Assembly (NCBI RefSeq): GCF_003269065.1
Contig: NZ_QLTA01000040.1
Span: 1-50,903, forward strand
Direction of reading: 5' to 3'
Source of the DNA: Paracidovorax anthurii
GTDB lineage: Bacteria; Pseudomonadota; Gammaproteobacteria; Burkholderiales; Burkholderiaceae_C
DNA: 50,903 nt
Part shown: piece by piece, positions 41,120 to 49,969 of the stretch
How positions within the stretch are numbered: position 1 is the stretch's first letter
How the letters are laid out: each line of letters opens with the position of its first letter
Made by a program: the position numbers and the translations under genes
Notes under the pieces: model-generated
What the model was told of the DNA's origin: nothing
What the model saw: only the letters and a program-made list of their open reading frames with translations
Database searches by the model: none

Positions 41120-42004
41120 TCAAAGCCAATAGACCAGAACGTACAGGCCCAGCCACACCACGTCCACGAAGTGCCAATACCACGCGGCACCCTCGAACCC
41201 GAAGTGCCGCTCGGCGGTGAAGTGGCCCTTCTGCAGGCGCAGCGTGATGAAGAACAGCATGAGCATGCCCACGAAGACGTGGAAGCCGTGGAAGCCCGTG
41301 AGCATGAAGAACGTGGAGCCGAAGACACCCGAGTTGAGCTTGAGGTTCAGGTCGGTGTAGAGGTGGTAGTACTCGTAGCCCTGCACGCACAGGAACACGA
41401 AGCCCAGGATCACCGTGGCCCACATGAAGCCGATCGTGCGGCCGCGGTGGTTCTCGCGCAGCGCATGGTGCGCGATGGTGAGCGTCACGCCGGAGGTGAG
41501 CAGCAGGGCCGTGTTGATGGTGGGCAGCCAGAAGGGCCCCACGGTCTGGAACGGCTCCACGATGCCCGCGGGCGAGGCCGTGGTGCCGGCGGCCATGCTG
41601 GGCCACACGGCCTTGAAGTCGGGCCAGAGCAGCGCGTTGTCGAGGCTGCCCAGCGCCGGCACGGAATGCGATCGTGCCCACCACAGCGCCGTGAAGAACG
41701 CGCCGAAGAACATCACCTCCGAGAAGATGAACCAGCTCATGCTCCAGCGGTACGAGAGGTCGATCCTGTGGCTGTAGAGCCCTCCCTCGCTCTCGCGCAC
41801 CGCATCGCGGAACCACTGGTAGAGCACGAACAGCCACCACGCGAGGCCGAGGAACAGCGAATACTTGCCCCACTCGTGCCCATTGATCCACTGGCCCGCG
41901 CCGAGGATGACGAAGAACAGGCCGGCCGCCGCCATGACCGGATGGCGCGACTCGGCGGGCACGTAGTAGTACGGCGTGGTGCCATGCGGGGTTGATGCAC
42001 TCAT
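41120..42004 (-). CDS. ctaE: Cytochrome c oxidase subunit III
   Basis: A 294-residue inner-membrane subunit with seven membrane segments that stabilises the catalytic core. Typical stretches are WWLFVLYQWFRDAVRESEGG, MSWFIFSEVMFFGAFFTALWW, the ALRENHRGRTIGFMW loop, the YHLYTDLNLKLNSGVFGS region and FHGFHVFVGMLML, and the terminal GAAWYWHFVDVVWLGLYVL. The gene symbol is also written coxC. It is the last gene of the leftward ctaC-ctaD-small-ctaG-DUF2970-coxC operon, 81 bases after DUF2970. Confidence 0.97.
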   Translation of the reverse strand: MSASTPHGTTPYYYVPAESRHPVMAAAGLFFVILGAGQWINGHEWGKYSLFLGLAWWLFVLYQWFRDAVRESEGGLYSHRIDLSYRWSMSWFIFSEVMFFGAFFTALWWARSHSVPALGSLDNALLWPDFKAVWPSMAAGTTASPAGIVEPFQTVGPFWLPTINTALLLTSGVTLTIAHHALRENHRGRTIGFMWATVILGFVFLCVQGYEYYHLYTDLNLKLNSGVFGSTFFMLTGFHGFHVFVGMLMLFFITLRLQKGHFTAERHFGFEGAAWYWHFVDVVWLGLYVLVYWL

Positions 42005-42085
42005 TGCTTAGCTCCTGTTTCCTTCTTCTCTCGGTTGTCCTGCCTGCTTGTCTCGCCTTGTCCTGCTCCGCGCGCCCGCACCGCG

Positions 42086-42289
42086 TCACACCACCCAGTG
42101 CACGAGCCCGATGAGGCCGCCCACGAGCAGCAGCACCGCCACCAGCCCCACCACGATGATGTGCAGCGGATTGATGCGCTCCGTGTCCCGCTGGTACTCG
42201 GCGCCCTTGCGGATGCCCAGCAGCGACCATGCCACCGCGCGCACCGTGCGCCACAGCGAGCCTTCGCGCGCGTGCGCCGGGCCGCTCAC
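42086..42289 (-). CDS. DUF2970 small membrane protein
   Basis: A 67-residue protein with a cytoplasmic N-terminus (SLWRTVRAVAWSLLGIRKGAE cut as WRTVRAVAWSLLGIRKGAE), the DTERINPLHIIVVG junction, and one C-terminal membrane segment. This is the DUF2970 pattern always seen in betaproteobacterial oxidase clusters; the function is not known. The start is GTG at 42289, overlapping the ctaG stop (GTGA), which couples their translation. Confidence 0.85.
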   Translation of the reverse strand: MSGPAHAREGSLWRTVRAVAWSLLGIRKGAEYQRDTERINPLHIIVVGLVAVLLLVGGLIGLVHWVV

Positions 42290-42903
42290 GATCCCGCCTC
42301 CCGGCCCGCCTGCGGGGCTGCGGACACGGTGGCCGGCGCCGCCGGCACCTTGCCGCCCACCTCGAAGAACGTGTAGGAGAGCGTGATCGTGGTCACGTCC
42401 CTGGGCAGCTTCGGGTCGATCACGAAGGCCACGGGCCACTCGCGCTTCTCGCCGGGCTCCAGGGTGTACTGGTTGAAGCAGAAGCATTCGAGCTTGTTGA
42501 AATGCGCGGCGGCCTGCCGGGGCGCATAGCTCGGGATGGCCTGCGCGGCCATGCGGCGGTTCTGGATGTTCTGGAACTCGTACATCACCGTCGTCAGCTC
42601 GCCCGGGTGCACCTGCATCGAATGCCGCGCGGGCTTGAAGTCCCAGGGGCCCCGGGCGTTGGCATCGAACTCGACCGTGATGGTGCGGCTCGTGTCCACC
42701 TGCGTGTTGGCGGGCACCTTCACGTCGCGGCCCGCCACGCCGTTGCCCGGCACCTGCCGCTCCGAGAGCGACAGGATGTTGATGCCCGTGACCTCGCAGA
42801 TGTGCTTGTAGATCGGGATGAGCACGTACCCGAAGGCGAACATGCCGGCCGAGATCACGGCCAGCTTGCCCACCATCTTCACGTTCTCGCGGCGCAGGCT
42901 CAT
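42286..42903 (-). CDS. ctaG: Cytochrome c oxidase assembly protein CtaG/Cox11
   Basis: A 205-residue copper chaperone that places CuB in subunit I. One N-terminal membrane anchor (about 11-28, KLAVISAGMFAFGYVLIPIY) is followed by an immunoglobulin-like periplasmic domain. The copper-binding pair is in LECFCFNQYTLEPGE (CFCFN, about 145-149), and the conserved SYTFFEV is near the end, followed by an Ala/Pro-rich tail. The gap between the small 36-residue gene and ctaG (42904-43075) carries a REP-like repeat. Confidence 0.96.
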   Translation of the reverse strand: MSLRRENVKMVGKLAVISAGMFAFGYVLIPIYKHICEVTGINILSLSERQVPGNGVAGRDVKVPANTQVDTSRTITVEFDANARGPWDFKPARHSMQVHPGELTTVMYEFQNIQNRRMAAQAIPSYAPRQAAAHFNKLECFCFNQYTLEPGEKREWPVAFVIDPKLPRDVTTITLSYTFFEVGGKVPAAPATVSAAPQAGREAGS

Positions 42904-43028
42904 CGGAGTGTCTCCCGGTACTGCGCAACCCGCGCGCCGCAGGAAGCTGGCGCGCCCTCGCCCGTCCGATGGCCGCGGAGCAGGCCACGCCAGCAGACGC
43001 CGTGGAACCGGCTCGGCCGGGTCACGGG

Positions 43029-43072
43029 CGTCGCCCCCTTCGAGGGGGAAGGCGCGAAGCGACTCAGGGGGG
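43029..43072. repeat. REP-like hairpin repeat inside the oxidase operon
   Basis: Adjacent short palindromes: CCCCCTTCGAGGGGG, then GGCGCGAAGCG, then CTCAGGGGGGG whose G-run can pair with the C-run. Such GTCGCCCCCTT...CAGGGGG units recur between genes in Comamonadaceae genomes as I know them; this is from memory, not a search. It could slow or trim the operon transcript between the 36-residue gene and ctaG. Confidence 0.55.
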
Positions 43073-43075
43073 GCC

Positions 43076-43186
43076 TCATAGCTTCCAAGCCATCTTGACC
43101 ATGAAACCCACGAAGAACGCCACCGCGATGCTCGCCAGGATGAGCCCCATGCGCAGGTTGGCCTTTTTCCGGTCGGGAGGGGTCAT
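43076..43186 (-). CDS. Cytochrome oxidase small assembly protein (36 residues)
   Basis: The 36-codon frame starts MTPPDRKKANLRMGLI, has one hydrophobic segment (about 13-31) and ends KMAWKL. It sits between ctaD and ctaG on the same strand, where Comamonadaceae normally carry a small single-span protein annotated as cytochrome oxidase small assembly protein. It lies 34 bases after ctaD with GGAGG-like sequence shortly upstream of the chosen ATG. Its length is below usual gene-calling limits. Confidence 0.78.
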   Translation of the reverse strand: MTPPDRKKANLRMGLILASIAVAFFVGFMVKMAWKL

Positions 43187-43220
43187 TCCGGGTTCTCGCG
43201 GTGTTCGTCGTCGCCGTGTA

Positions 43221-44864
43221 TCAGCCGATCACGCGCGTCGCGGAGGCATCAAGCTTGGGCGGGGTTTCGTAGGTATGGAAAGGCGCGGGCGACGGCACTT
43301 CCCACTCCAGGCCCTCGGCGGCCTCCCATGGGCGCTGGGGCGCCGGCTCGCCCTTGCCACGCATGGCGGGCAGCACGACGGCCAGGAAGAAATACACCTG
43401 CATCAGCCCGAAGCCGAAGGCCCCGATGGAAGCGACCATGTTGAAGTCGGCGAACTGCATCGGATAGTCGGCATAGCGGCGCGGCATGCCCGCGAGGCCC
43501 AGGAAGTGCATCGGGAAGAAGGTGACGTTGAAGGTGATGAGCGAGCCCCAGAAGTGGATGCGGCCGCGCGCCTCGCTGTACATCACGCCGGTCCACTTCG
43601 GTGCCCAGTAGTAGTAGGCCGCGAACATCGAGAAGAGCGAGCCCGCCACCAGCACGTAGTGGAAGTGGGCCACCACGTAGTAGGTGTCCTGCAGCTGGAT
43701 GTCGATGGGCGCCATCGAGAGGATGAGCCCCGTGAAGCCGCCCATCGTGAACACGAAGATGAAGCCCACGGCGAACAGCATGGGCGTCTCGAAGGTCATG
43801 GAGCCGCGCCACATGGTGGCGATCCAGTTGAAGATCTTCACGGCCGTAGGCACGGAGATCAGCATCGTGGCGTACATGAAGAAGAGCTGTCCCGTGACCG
43901 GCATACCCGTGGTGAACATGTGGTGCGCCCACACGATGAACGACAGGATGGCGATGGACGAGGTGGCATACACCATCGAGGCATAGCCGAAGAGCTTCTT
44001 GCGGCTGAAGGCCGGCACGATCTGGCTGATGATGCCGAAGGCCGGCAGGATCATGATGTACACCTCGGGGTGGCCGAAGAACCAGAAGATGTGCTGGTAC
44101 ATCACCGGGTCGCCGCCGCCCGCGGGGTTGAAGAAGCTGGTGCCGAAATGGCGGTCGGTGAGCGTCATGGTGATCGCACCGGCCAGCACGGGCATCACGG
44201 CGATCAGCAGGTAGGCGGTGATGAGCCAGGTCCAGCAGAACATCGGCATCTTCATGAGCGTCATGCCCGGAGCGCGCATGTTCAGGATGGTCACGATGAT
44301 GTTGATCGACCCCATGATGGACGACGCGCCCAGAATGTGCATGGCGAAGATGCCGGCATCCATCGAGGGGCCCATCTGCAGCGTGAGCGGCGCGTAGAGC
44401 GTCCAGCCCGCGGCCGGTGCGCCGCCCGGCATGAAGAACGAGGTCACCAGCATGATGGCCGCGGGGATCATCAGCCAGAAGCTGAAGTTGTTCATGCGCG
44501 CGAACGCCATGTCGGAGGCGCCGATCTGCAGCGGGATCATCCAGTTCGCGAAGCCCACGAAGGCCGGCATGATCGCGCCGAACACCATGATGAGCCCGTG
44601 CATGGTGGTGAGCTGGTTGAACAGCTCCGGGTTCACGAGCTGCAGGCCGGGCTGGAACAGCTCGGCGCGGATCAGCAGCGCGAGCACCCCGCCCACCATG
44701 AGCATGGTGAACGAGAACAGCAGGTAGAGCGTGCCGATGTCCTTGTGGTTGGTGGCGAACACCCAGCGGCGCCAGCCGGTGGGGCCGTGGTGCCCATGGT
44801 CGTCCCCATGATGGTCTTGCGCGTGGCCGGCGGCATGGCCGGTGTTGTCGAGAACTGCGCTCAT
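43221..44864 (-). CDS. ctaD: Cytochrome c oxidase subunit I
   Basis: A 547-residue catalytic subunit with twelve membrane segments that reduces oxygen at the heme a3-CuB centre and pumps protons. Signatures seen are TMHGLIMVFGAIMPAFVGFAN (heme a histidine, cut as TMHGLIMVFGAIMPAF), the WFFGHPEVYIMILPAFG motif with the CuB histidine and the crosslinked Tyr plus the D-channel Glu, VWAHHMFTTGM, the K-channel region and HFHYVLVAGSLF. The N-terminus has a His-rich stretch HAQDHHGDDHGHHGPTG before the first helix. It is preceded by ctaC. Confidence 0.98.
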   Translation of the reverse strand: MSAVLDNTGHAAGHAQDHHGDDHGHHGPTGWRRWVFATNHKDIGTLYLLFSFTMLMVGGVLALLIRAELFQPGLQLVNPELFNQLTTMHGLIMVFGAIMPAFVGFANWMIPLQIGASDMAFARMNNFSFWLMIPAAIMLVTSFFMPGGAPAAGWTLYAPLTLQMGPSMDAGIFAMHILGASSIMGSINIIVTILNMRAPGMTLMKMPMFCWTWLITAYLLIAVMPVLAGAITMTLTDRHFGTSFFNPAGGGDPVMYQHIFWFFGHPEVYIMILPAFGIISQIVPAFSRKKLFGYASMVYATSSIAILSFIVWAHHMFTTGMPVTGQLFFMYATMLISVPTAVKIFNWIATMWRGSMTFETPMLFAVGFIFVFTMGGFTGLILSMAPIDIQLQDTYYVVAHFHYVLVAGSLFSMFAAYYYWAPKWTGVMYSEARGRIHFWGSLITFNVTFFPMHFLGLAGMPRRYADYPMQFADFNMVASIGAFGFGLMQVYFFLAVVLPAMRGKGEPAPQRPWEAAEGLEWEVPSPAPFHTYETPPKLDASATRVIG

Positions 44865-44926
44865 GTCGGGTTCCTCAATCTTTTCAAGCTGTTCTGCTCA
44901 GGATGTGCCTGGAACGGATGTGCCGC

Positions 44927-46099
44927 TCACTTGCCGCGCTGGGCCACGATTTCCGAGGGCTGGACGATCTGGCCGGTCTTGTTGGACCAGGCGTTCTTCG
45001 TGTAGCTCACCACGGCAGCGAGGTCGGTGTCGCTCAGTTGCGCCCAGGAGGGCATGGCGCCGTTGGCGGCGCCCTTGAGCACGATGTGGATCTGCTTGGC
45101 GTGGTCTTCGTCCTTGACGATGGCCGAGCCGTCCAGCGGCTTGATCGGCCCCGCGCCCTTGCCGCTGGCCTGGTGGCAGGCGGCGCAGTTGGCGGCATAG
45201 ACCTTCTCGCCGCGCGCCAGGATGTCGGGCAGGGTCCAGACCTTGTTGGGATCGTCGGCCTTCGCCGCGGCCTTCTTCTTCTCTTCGGCCACCCATTGCG
45301 TGTAGTCGGCGGCGGAGAGCACCTTCACGTGGATGGGCATGTAGGCATGCTCCTTGCCGCACAGCTCGGCGCACTGGCCGTAGTAGTCGCCCACCTTATC
45401 GGCGCGGAACCAGGTGTCGCGCACGAAGCCGGGGATCGCGTCCTGCTTGATGCCGAAGGCCGGCACCATGAAGGAGTGGATGACGTCGTTGGCGGTGGTG
45501 ATCACCCGCACCTTCTTGCCCACGGGCACGACGAGGGGGTTGTCCACCTTCAGCAGGTAGTCGGGGGGCGCATTGGCGACCTTACCGCTGTCGGAAAGCC
45601 GCCGGTGGCTGCTGTCGAGGGTGGAGATGTAGGCCAGCCCCTGCCCCTCGCCATTGATGTAGTCGTAGCCCCACTTCCACTGGTAGCCCGTGACCTTCAC
45701 CGTGAGGTCGGCGTTGGTGGTGTCCTTCTGGGCCACGAGCACCTTGGTGGCCGGCAGCGCCATGAGGATCACGATGATGAACGGCACGATGGTCCAGACC
45801 ACCTCGACCGTAACCGACTCGTGGAAGTTGGCGGGCTTGGCGCCCTTGGACTTGCGGTGCTTCCAGATCGAATAGAACATCACCGCGAACACGGCGACGA
45901 AGATCAGCGTGCAGATGATGAGCATCATCCAGTGCAGGAAGTGCTGCTCCTCGGCGATGCGCGTGACGGGGGGCGCGAGATTGAGCTGATTGACGGCCGG
46001 GCCGCCCGGAAGATCCTGCACGGCATGCGCGACGGTGCCCACCCATGCAGCGCACGGCAGCAGCAAAGAAGCCAGCTTGTTGGAAATGCTTTTCTTCAT
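44927..46099 (-). CDS. ctaC: Cytochrome c oxidase subunit II with fused cytochrome c domain
   Basis: A 390-residue subunit. The signal peptide (about 1-28) is followed by two membrane helices (about 60-80 and 100-120), then the cupredoxin domain whose CuA ligands lie in YGQCAELCGKEHAYMPIHV. A class I cytochrome c domain follows, with the heme motif CAACH (about residues 312-316, NCAACHQASGKGAG) and a candidate axial Met in GAMPSWAQL. This makes a caa3-like subunit, so soluble cytochrome c may be bypassed. The ATG at 46099 is preferred over a GTG at 46108 because of the GAGAA ribosome site. It is the first gene of the operon. Confidence 0.96.
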   Translation of the reverse strand: MKKSISNKLASLLLPCAAWVGTVAHAVQDLPGGPAVNQLNLAPPVTRIAEEQHFLHWMMLIICTLIFVAVFAVMFYSIWKHRKSKGAKPANFHESVTVEVVWTIVPFIIVILMALPATKVLVAQKDTTNADLTVKVTGYQWKWGYDYINGEGQGLAYISTLDSSHRRLSDSGKVANAPPDYLLKVDNPLVVPVGKKVRVITTANDVIHSFMVPAFGIKQDAIPGFVRDTWFRADKVGDYYGQCAELCGKEHAYMPIHVKVLSAADYTQWVAEEKKKAAAKADDPNKVWTLPDILARGEKVYAANCAACHQASGKGAGPIKPLDGSAIVKDEDHAKQIHIVLKGAANGAMPSWAQLSDTDLAAVVSYTKNAWSNKTGQIVQPSEIVAQRGK

Positions 46100-46685
46100 G
46101 GTTCTCACTTCTCAGCCTCAGTCAACCTTTTCCCCGGGCGCGCCCGCGTGGGGTCGGGCGCGGCCCAGGGCCATGCGGATTCCAACAGCCGGGGCGCGGC
46201 GGTCTCGTGGCCGCGCGCTCCGGATTCCGCATGAACCCGGTGTCATCGAATGCGCGGCACCGGCAGCGCCGCGCGGGTGTCTCCTGTCCTCTCGCCGGCC
46301 CCGCCGCCGCGCGGAAGGCAGGCCCTGCATCGCGCAGCATGCCGTCCCCGTGGCGCGATTGCAATAGCCGCGGCGCCATCTGCGGCCCGGCCCCGTACAA
46401 ACCATGAGACGGAGGGAGGCGGGGGAGCGACAGGGCGGCGACAGGCCCGCGCCGCAAGGGCATCGGGCCGCATCGTCGGGCTCGGCGGAGCAGGCCTGCC
46501 GCAGCGCCCTTGGACCGGCGGACAGCAGGGAAAACGGCATCCGCCATGCCATGCGTCGGCGTGGCGCATGGCCTGAAATTGTATCGTGCGGTGAATCCGC
46601 CCCCGCGCCGCGCGGCCGAGGGAAAACCCCGCCGCGCCCCGTCAACACCGCATCAGCGTCGCACCTACTCCGCAACAACGCCGCG
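46100..46685. other. 586-base gene-free stretch upstream of ctaC
   Basis: No frame resembles a known or compositionally normal protein. It must hold the promoter of the oxidase operon, though no clear -35/-10 was found. A hairpin with 8-bp arms (GCCATGCG at 46549-46556, CGCATGGC at 46566-46573) may end transcription from the BioC-like gene, whose stop is at 46686. Confidence 0.5.
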
Positions 46686-47609
46686 TTATGGCTGGCGCCC
46701 GGCCGGCCGCCCCTGCTGCAGCATCGCGCGCATGTCCTGCAGGGACACGGCGCTGCTCTCGCTCACCTTCATGCGCGGCGCGGGCTTGAAGGCATGCCCG
46801 TAGATGATCTCGAACGTCAGCGCCAACGGGCCGCCATCCCGCGGGCTCGCGAGGCGCTCGCCCAGCGCCTGCTCCAGCCGCTGCCGCCAGCGGCGGCCCC
46901 GCAGCGCGGGGAAGCGCCCGGGGTGCAGGTTGCGCCCCAGATCGCGCAGCTCCTGCAGCAGCCGCTGCGGCGTGGCGAACGTGAGGGTGATGTGCTCCAT
47001 GTCCATCACGGGCTCCGCGAAGCCTGCCTGGACCAGCATGTCGCCCCAATCGTGCATGTCGGTCATGGAATGGCCGGCCGGGGGCCAGCCCAGTTCGGCA
47101 TACAGGCCATGGAGTTCGCGCACGGTGTCGGGCCCCAGGCAGGAGAACATCAGATAGCCGTCCACCGACAGGGCCCGGTGCCAGCGGCCGATGAGCGCCT
47201 GCGGATCGGCCGCCGCGTGCAGGGCCATGTTCGCCCAGAGCATCTGCACGCCCGCGTCGGGCGGCACGCCGAAGCGGGGGGCGCCGGCGGACCACCGCCC
47301 CGGGCTCCACCAGGGCCGCTCCAAAGCCCTGCGCGCCACGGGCTCGCGCCGGGGCGCGGTCTCGGCGATCCAGCAGGCCGCGCCCGGATAGCGCTGCGCC
47401 ACCAGCGCGTGGCCCTGCAGGCCACCGCGCACCGGGTCCCAGTCCGCCCACGCGGCCGGGGCCTCGCGGATCCACTGCAATCGGTCCTCCATGCGGCGGG
47501 CCACCTCCTCGTGCAGCCAGGGAGACGCGGCAGACGCGGCCCCATGCCAGCGCGCGGCGGCGGCCGGATCGATCGTGGGGGGGCGCTGGTGGTCGGAAGG
47601 CTCTGGCAT
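46686..47609 (-). CDS. BioC-like SAM-dependent methyltransferase
   Basis: A 307-residue protein resembling malonyl-ACP O-methyltransferase (BioC), which starts biotin synthesis by methylating malonyl-ACP. It has the N-terminal AAARWHGAASAASPWLHEEVARRM segment (cut as AAARWHGAASAASPWL), and in the middle VQMLWANMALHAAADP (about 120-136), where BioC proteins have the LxSNLALQW motif, and GYLMFSCLGPDTVREL. The expected SAM-binding glycine motif (VLDxGxGxG) is poorly conserved near residues 60-80, so activity is uncertain. It is divergent from comF. Confidence 0.75.
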   Translation of the reverse strand: MPEPSDHQRPPTIDPAAAARWHGAASAASPWLHEEVARRMEDRLQWIREAPAAWADWDPVRGGLQGHALVAQRYPGAACWIAETAPRREPVARRALERPWWSPGRWSAGAPRFGVPPDAGVQMLWANMALHAAADPQALIGRWHRALSVDGYLMFSCLGPDTVRELHGLYAELGWPPAGHSMTDMHDWGDMLVQAGFAEPVMDMEHITLTFATPQRLLQELRDLGRNLHPGRFPALRGRRWRQRLEQALGERLASPRDGGPLALTFEIIYGHAFKPAPRMKVSESSAVSLQDMRAMLQQGRPAGRQP

Positions 47610-47648
47610 CGGGGCGACGGGAAACAGGTCGCGCAGTATATTGAGCCG

Positions 47649-48371
47649 ATGTGGAAACCGTGGATCTCGGGGATATCGGGCTGGCTCGCCTCCACCGCCC
47701 GGGCCGTGCCCAGCCAGTGCGCCGTCTGCCGCGCGTGGCCGGCGCGGCGCGTGTGCGATGCCTGCGCGGCGCGGTTCGCGCAGCCGCGCGCCCGCTGTGC
47801 CACCTGCGCGCTGCCGGTCCCCGGCGACGTGCGCCAATGCGGCCAGTGCCTGAAGCATCCGCCCGCGCTCGATGCCTGCATCGCCGCCGTGGACTATGGC
47901 TACCCCTGGTCGGGCATCCTGTCCGAGTTCAAGTTCCACGGCGACCCCGGCTGGGCCGGCGCGCTGGCCCTGTTGCTGCGCAGCGCCCCCGGGGCGGAGC
48001 CGCTGCTCGACGCGGCCGATGCCGTCATGCCCATCCCCCTGGCGCCGCAGCGCATGCGCGAGCGCGGGTTCAACCAGTCGGCCCTGCTGGCGCGCGCCCT
48101 GGCGCCCGCCGCGGCGGACCCGCGCACCCTGCTGCGCCTGCGGGCCGGCGCGGCGCAAAGCAGCCTGCCGCGCGCCGAACGCCTGCGCAATCTGCGGGGC
48201 GCGTTCGCGGTGGAGCCCGCCCGCATCGGCCGCGTGGCCGGCCGGCGGATCGTGCTCGTGGACGATGTGATGACCACCGGGGCCACCCTGCATGCGGCCG
48301 CCACCGTGCTGCGCGAAGCCGGCGCCGCCGGGGTGGGCGCGATCGCACTGGCCCGCACGGGCACGGAATGA
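47649..48371 (+). CDS. comF: ComF-family phosphoribosyltransferase-like protein
   Basis: A 240-residue protein with an N-terminal double zinc-binding cysteine region (CAVC at about 25-28, CDAC at about 38-41, CATC and CGQC further on), then a type I phosphoribosyltransferase fold. The PRPP-binding motif is VLVDDVMTTGATLHAAA (about 202-218) and the ComF signature RERGFNQSALLARALA lies at about 137-152. ComF homologues take part in DNA uptake during competence, or in nucleotide salvage where competence is absent. The start is ATG 47649, 39 bases from the divergent BioC-like start. trmL follows after 98 bases. Confidence 0.88.
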   Translation: MWKPWISGISGWLASTARAVPSQCAVCRAWPARRVCDACAARFAQPRARCATCALPVPGDVRQCGQCLKHPPALDACIAAVDYGYPWSGILSEFKFHGDPGWAGALALLLRSAPGAEPLLDAADAVMPIPLAPQRMRERGFNQSALLARALAPAAADPRTLLRLRAGAAQSSLPRAERLRNLRGAFAVEPARIGRVAGRRIVLVDDVMTTGATLHAAATVLREAGAAGVGAIALARTGTE

Positions 48372-48469
48372 ATATTTGGTGCGATCATCGCCACGCTTCG
48401 TAACTTCCGTTTACGAACTGGGGAGCCACCCCGCATTCCACCGCGGCGGCGCAACACACAATAGTTCTC

Positions 48470-48955
48470 ATGTTCCACATCGTCCTCGTCGAGCCGGAGA
48501 TCCCGCCCAACACCGGCAACATCATCCGGCTGGCGGCCAATACGGGCTGCACCCTCCACCTCGTGGAGCCGCTGGGCTTCTCGATGGAAGACAAGCTCAT
48601 GAAACGCGCCGGGCTCGACTACCACGAGTACGCGGAGGTCGTGCAGCATGCGGGCTGGACCGCCTTCCTGCGCGACGCGCAACCCGATCCCGAACGCATC
48701 TTCGCGATGACCACGCACGGGCTGCAGACGGTGTACGAAACCACTTTCGTGCCCGGAGACTGGTTCGTGTTCGGCGCCGAGAGCCGGGGGCTTCCGCCCG
48801 AGTTGCGCGACACCTTCCCGCCCACGCAGCGCCTGCGCCTGCCCATGCTGCCGGGCCAGCGCAGCCTGAATCTCTCCAATGCCGTCGCGGTAACGGTGTA
48901 CGAGGGCTGGCGGCAGAACAGCTTCCTGGCCCCCGCCCCGCCGGCAGCGCCCTGA
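48470..48955 (+). CDS. trmL: tRNA (cytidine(34)-2'-O)-methyltransferase
   Basis: A 161-residue SPOUT-fold enzyme that 2'-O-methylates the wobble base of tRNA-Leu isoacceptors. It has VEPEIPPNTGNIIRLAANTG (about 6-25), the HLVEPLGFSMEDKLMKRAGLDY segment (cut as LVEPLGFSMEDKLMKRAG) and the C-terminal trefoil-knot SAM-binding region with FGAESRGLPPEL and RSLNLSNAVAVTVYE (about 133-147). The length equals the TrmL family. It is followed by the convergent LysR gene with only 21 bases between stops. Confidence 0.95.
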   Translation: MFHIVLVEPEIPPNTGNIIRLAANTGCTLHLVEPLGFSMEDKLMKRAGLDYHEYAEVVQHAGWTAFLRDAQPDPERIFAMTTHGLQTVYETTFVPGDWFVFGAESRGLPPELRDTFPPTQRLRLPMLPGQRSLNLSNAVAVTVYEGWRQNSFLAPAPPAAP

Positions 48956-48976
48956 CCGGCTGGACGCGCGCCCGTC

Positions 48977-49915
48977 TCAATCCGGGGAGGCTGGCGGCGT
49001 CTGCATCGCCTCTTCGATGGAGCGCCGCGTGCGCTGGCCCATGAAATCCAGGAACGCCCGCGTGCGCGCGGGCATGAACTTGCGGCTCGGCAAGGCGGCA
49101 TAGAGCGTGAAGCGCCCGGTCGTCCACGGGGCCAGCACGCGCACGAGGCGGCCGCTGCGCAGGTGCGGCGCGGCCAGCTCCAGCGGCTGCGGGCTGATGC
49201 CTGCCCCATCGAGCGTGGCGCGCAGCAGCGTGTCGGTATGGTTGGCCACGCACACGGGCTGTACCGCCACCTCCACCACCCGCCCGCCCTCGCCGGGTTC
49301 GATCAGGCGCACCACGCCGGGCCGCACCTCGGAGTGGCGCCACAGCAGGCACTGGTGGCGCGCCAGGTCCTCGGGCACCTGCGGCACGCCGTGCACCCGC
49401 AAGTATTCGGGCGATGCGCACATGACGCCGTCGAAGGAGAGGATGGGCCGCGCGATGATGTTGGCATTGAACCGTTCGTCGGCGCCGAGCAGGGTCACGT
49501 CGTAGTCGCCGATCGGGGGATCGATCGAGGAATCGACGTGGATCTCCAGCGTCACGCGCGGATGGGCCTGCCGGAAGCCCGCCACCAGCGGCGCCAGGAT
49601 GTGCACCGCGAGCGCGGGCGGGGCCAGCAGCCGCAGCACCCCCGCGATCTCGGACGTGTGCGCCTGGGCCACGGCGAATGCCTCGTCCACGTCCGCCAGG
49701 ATGCTGCGCACCCGCAGCAGATACGCCTCCCCCGCTTCGGTCAGCGACACCCGCCGCGTGGTGCGCTGCAGCAGCCGCGCGCCCACGTGGGCCTCCAGGT
49801 CGGCCACCAGCCGGGTGACGGCGGCGGCCGAGAGGTCGAGCGCTCGGGCGGCGACCGCGAACCCGCCTTCGTCGGCCACGGCCTGGAAGACGCGCATGGT
49901 CAGCAATCTATCCAT
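48977..49915 (-). CDS. LysR-family transcriptional regulator
   Basis: A 312-residue LTTR. The N-terminal winged HTH is MDRLLTMRVFQAVADEGGF followed by AVAARALDLSAAAVTRLVADLE (about residues 20-41), with TRRVSLTEAGEAYLLRV. The effector domain continues from about 90 (SEIAGVLRLLAPPALAVHIL) to the end. It resembles the AaeR/DmlR-like group with RTTRRVSLTEAG. It is divergent from the DUF4148 gene, with an LTTR-type palindrome (49952-49969) in the gap, so it probably controls that gene and itself. The effector is unknown. Confidence 0.92.
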   Translation of the reverse strand: MDRLLTMRVFQAVADEGGFAVAARALDLSAAAVTRLVADLEAHVGARLLQRTTRRVSLTEAGEAYLLRVRSILADVDEAFAVAQAHTSEIAGVLRLLAPPALAVHILAPLVAGFRQAHPRVTLEIHVDSSIDPPIGDYDVTLLGADERFNANIIARPILSFDGVMCASPEYLRVHGVPQVPEDLARHQCLLWRHSEVRPGVVRLIEPGEGGRVVEVAVQPVCVANHTDTLLRATLDGAGISPQPLELAAPHLRSGRLVRVLAPWTTGRFTLYAALPSRKFMPARTRAFLDFMGQRTRRSIEEAMQTPPASPD

Positions 49916-49951
49916 GACGGCAATGAAGGTGGGGGAGTGAAACCTGATTAT

Positions 49952-49969
49952 TTCATTTTCGTGAATGAA
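49952..49969. promoter_or_regulatory. LysR-type operator candidate
   Basis: TTCATT-N6-AATGAA, perfect 6-bp arms, placed 37 bases before the LysR start and 175 before the DUF4148 start. LTTR boxes are imperfect dyads of the T-N11-A type with similar arms. TTGCCA (49973-49978) just beyond could be a -35 for the rightward gene. Confidence 0.6.

Noticed and set aside
42969-45005. Plus-strand open frame of about 680 codons opposite ctaD
   Set aside because: His/Glu/Arg-rich antisense of ctaD, which is unmistakable.
46119-46678. Minus-strand frame of about 186 codons upstream of ctaC
   Set aside because: Arg/Pro/Cys-rich without motif or plausible ribosome site; typical of a chance frame at this GC content.
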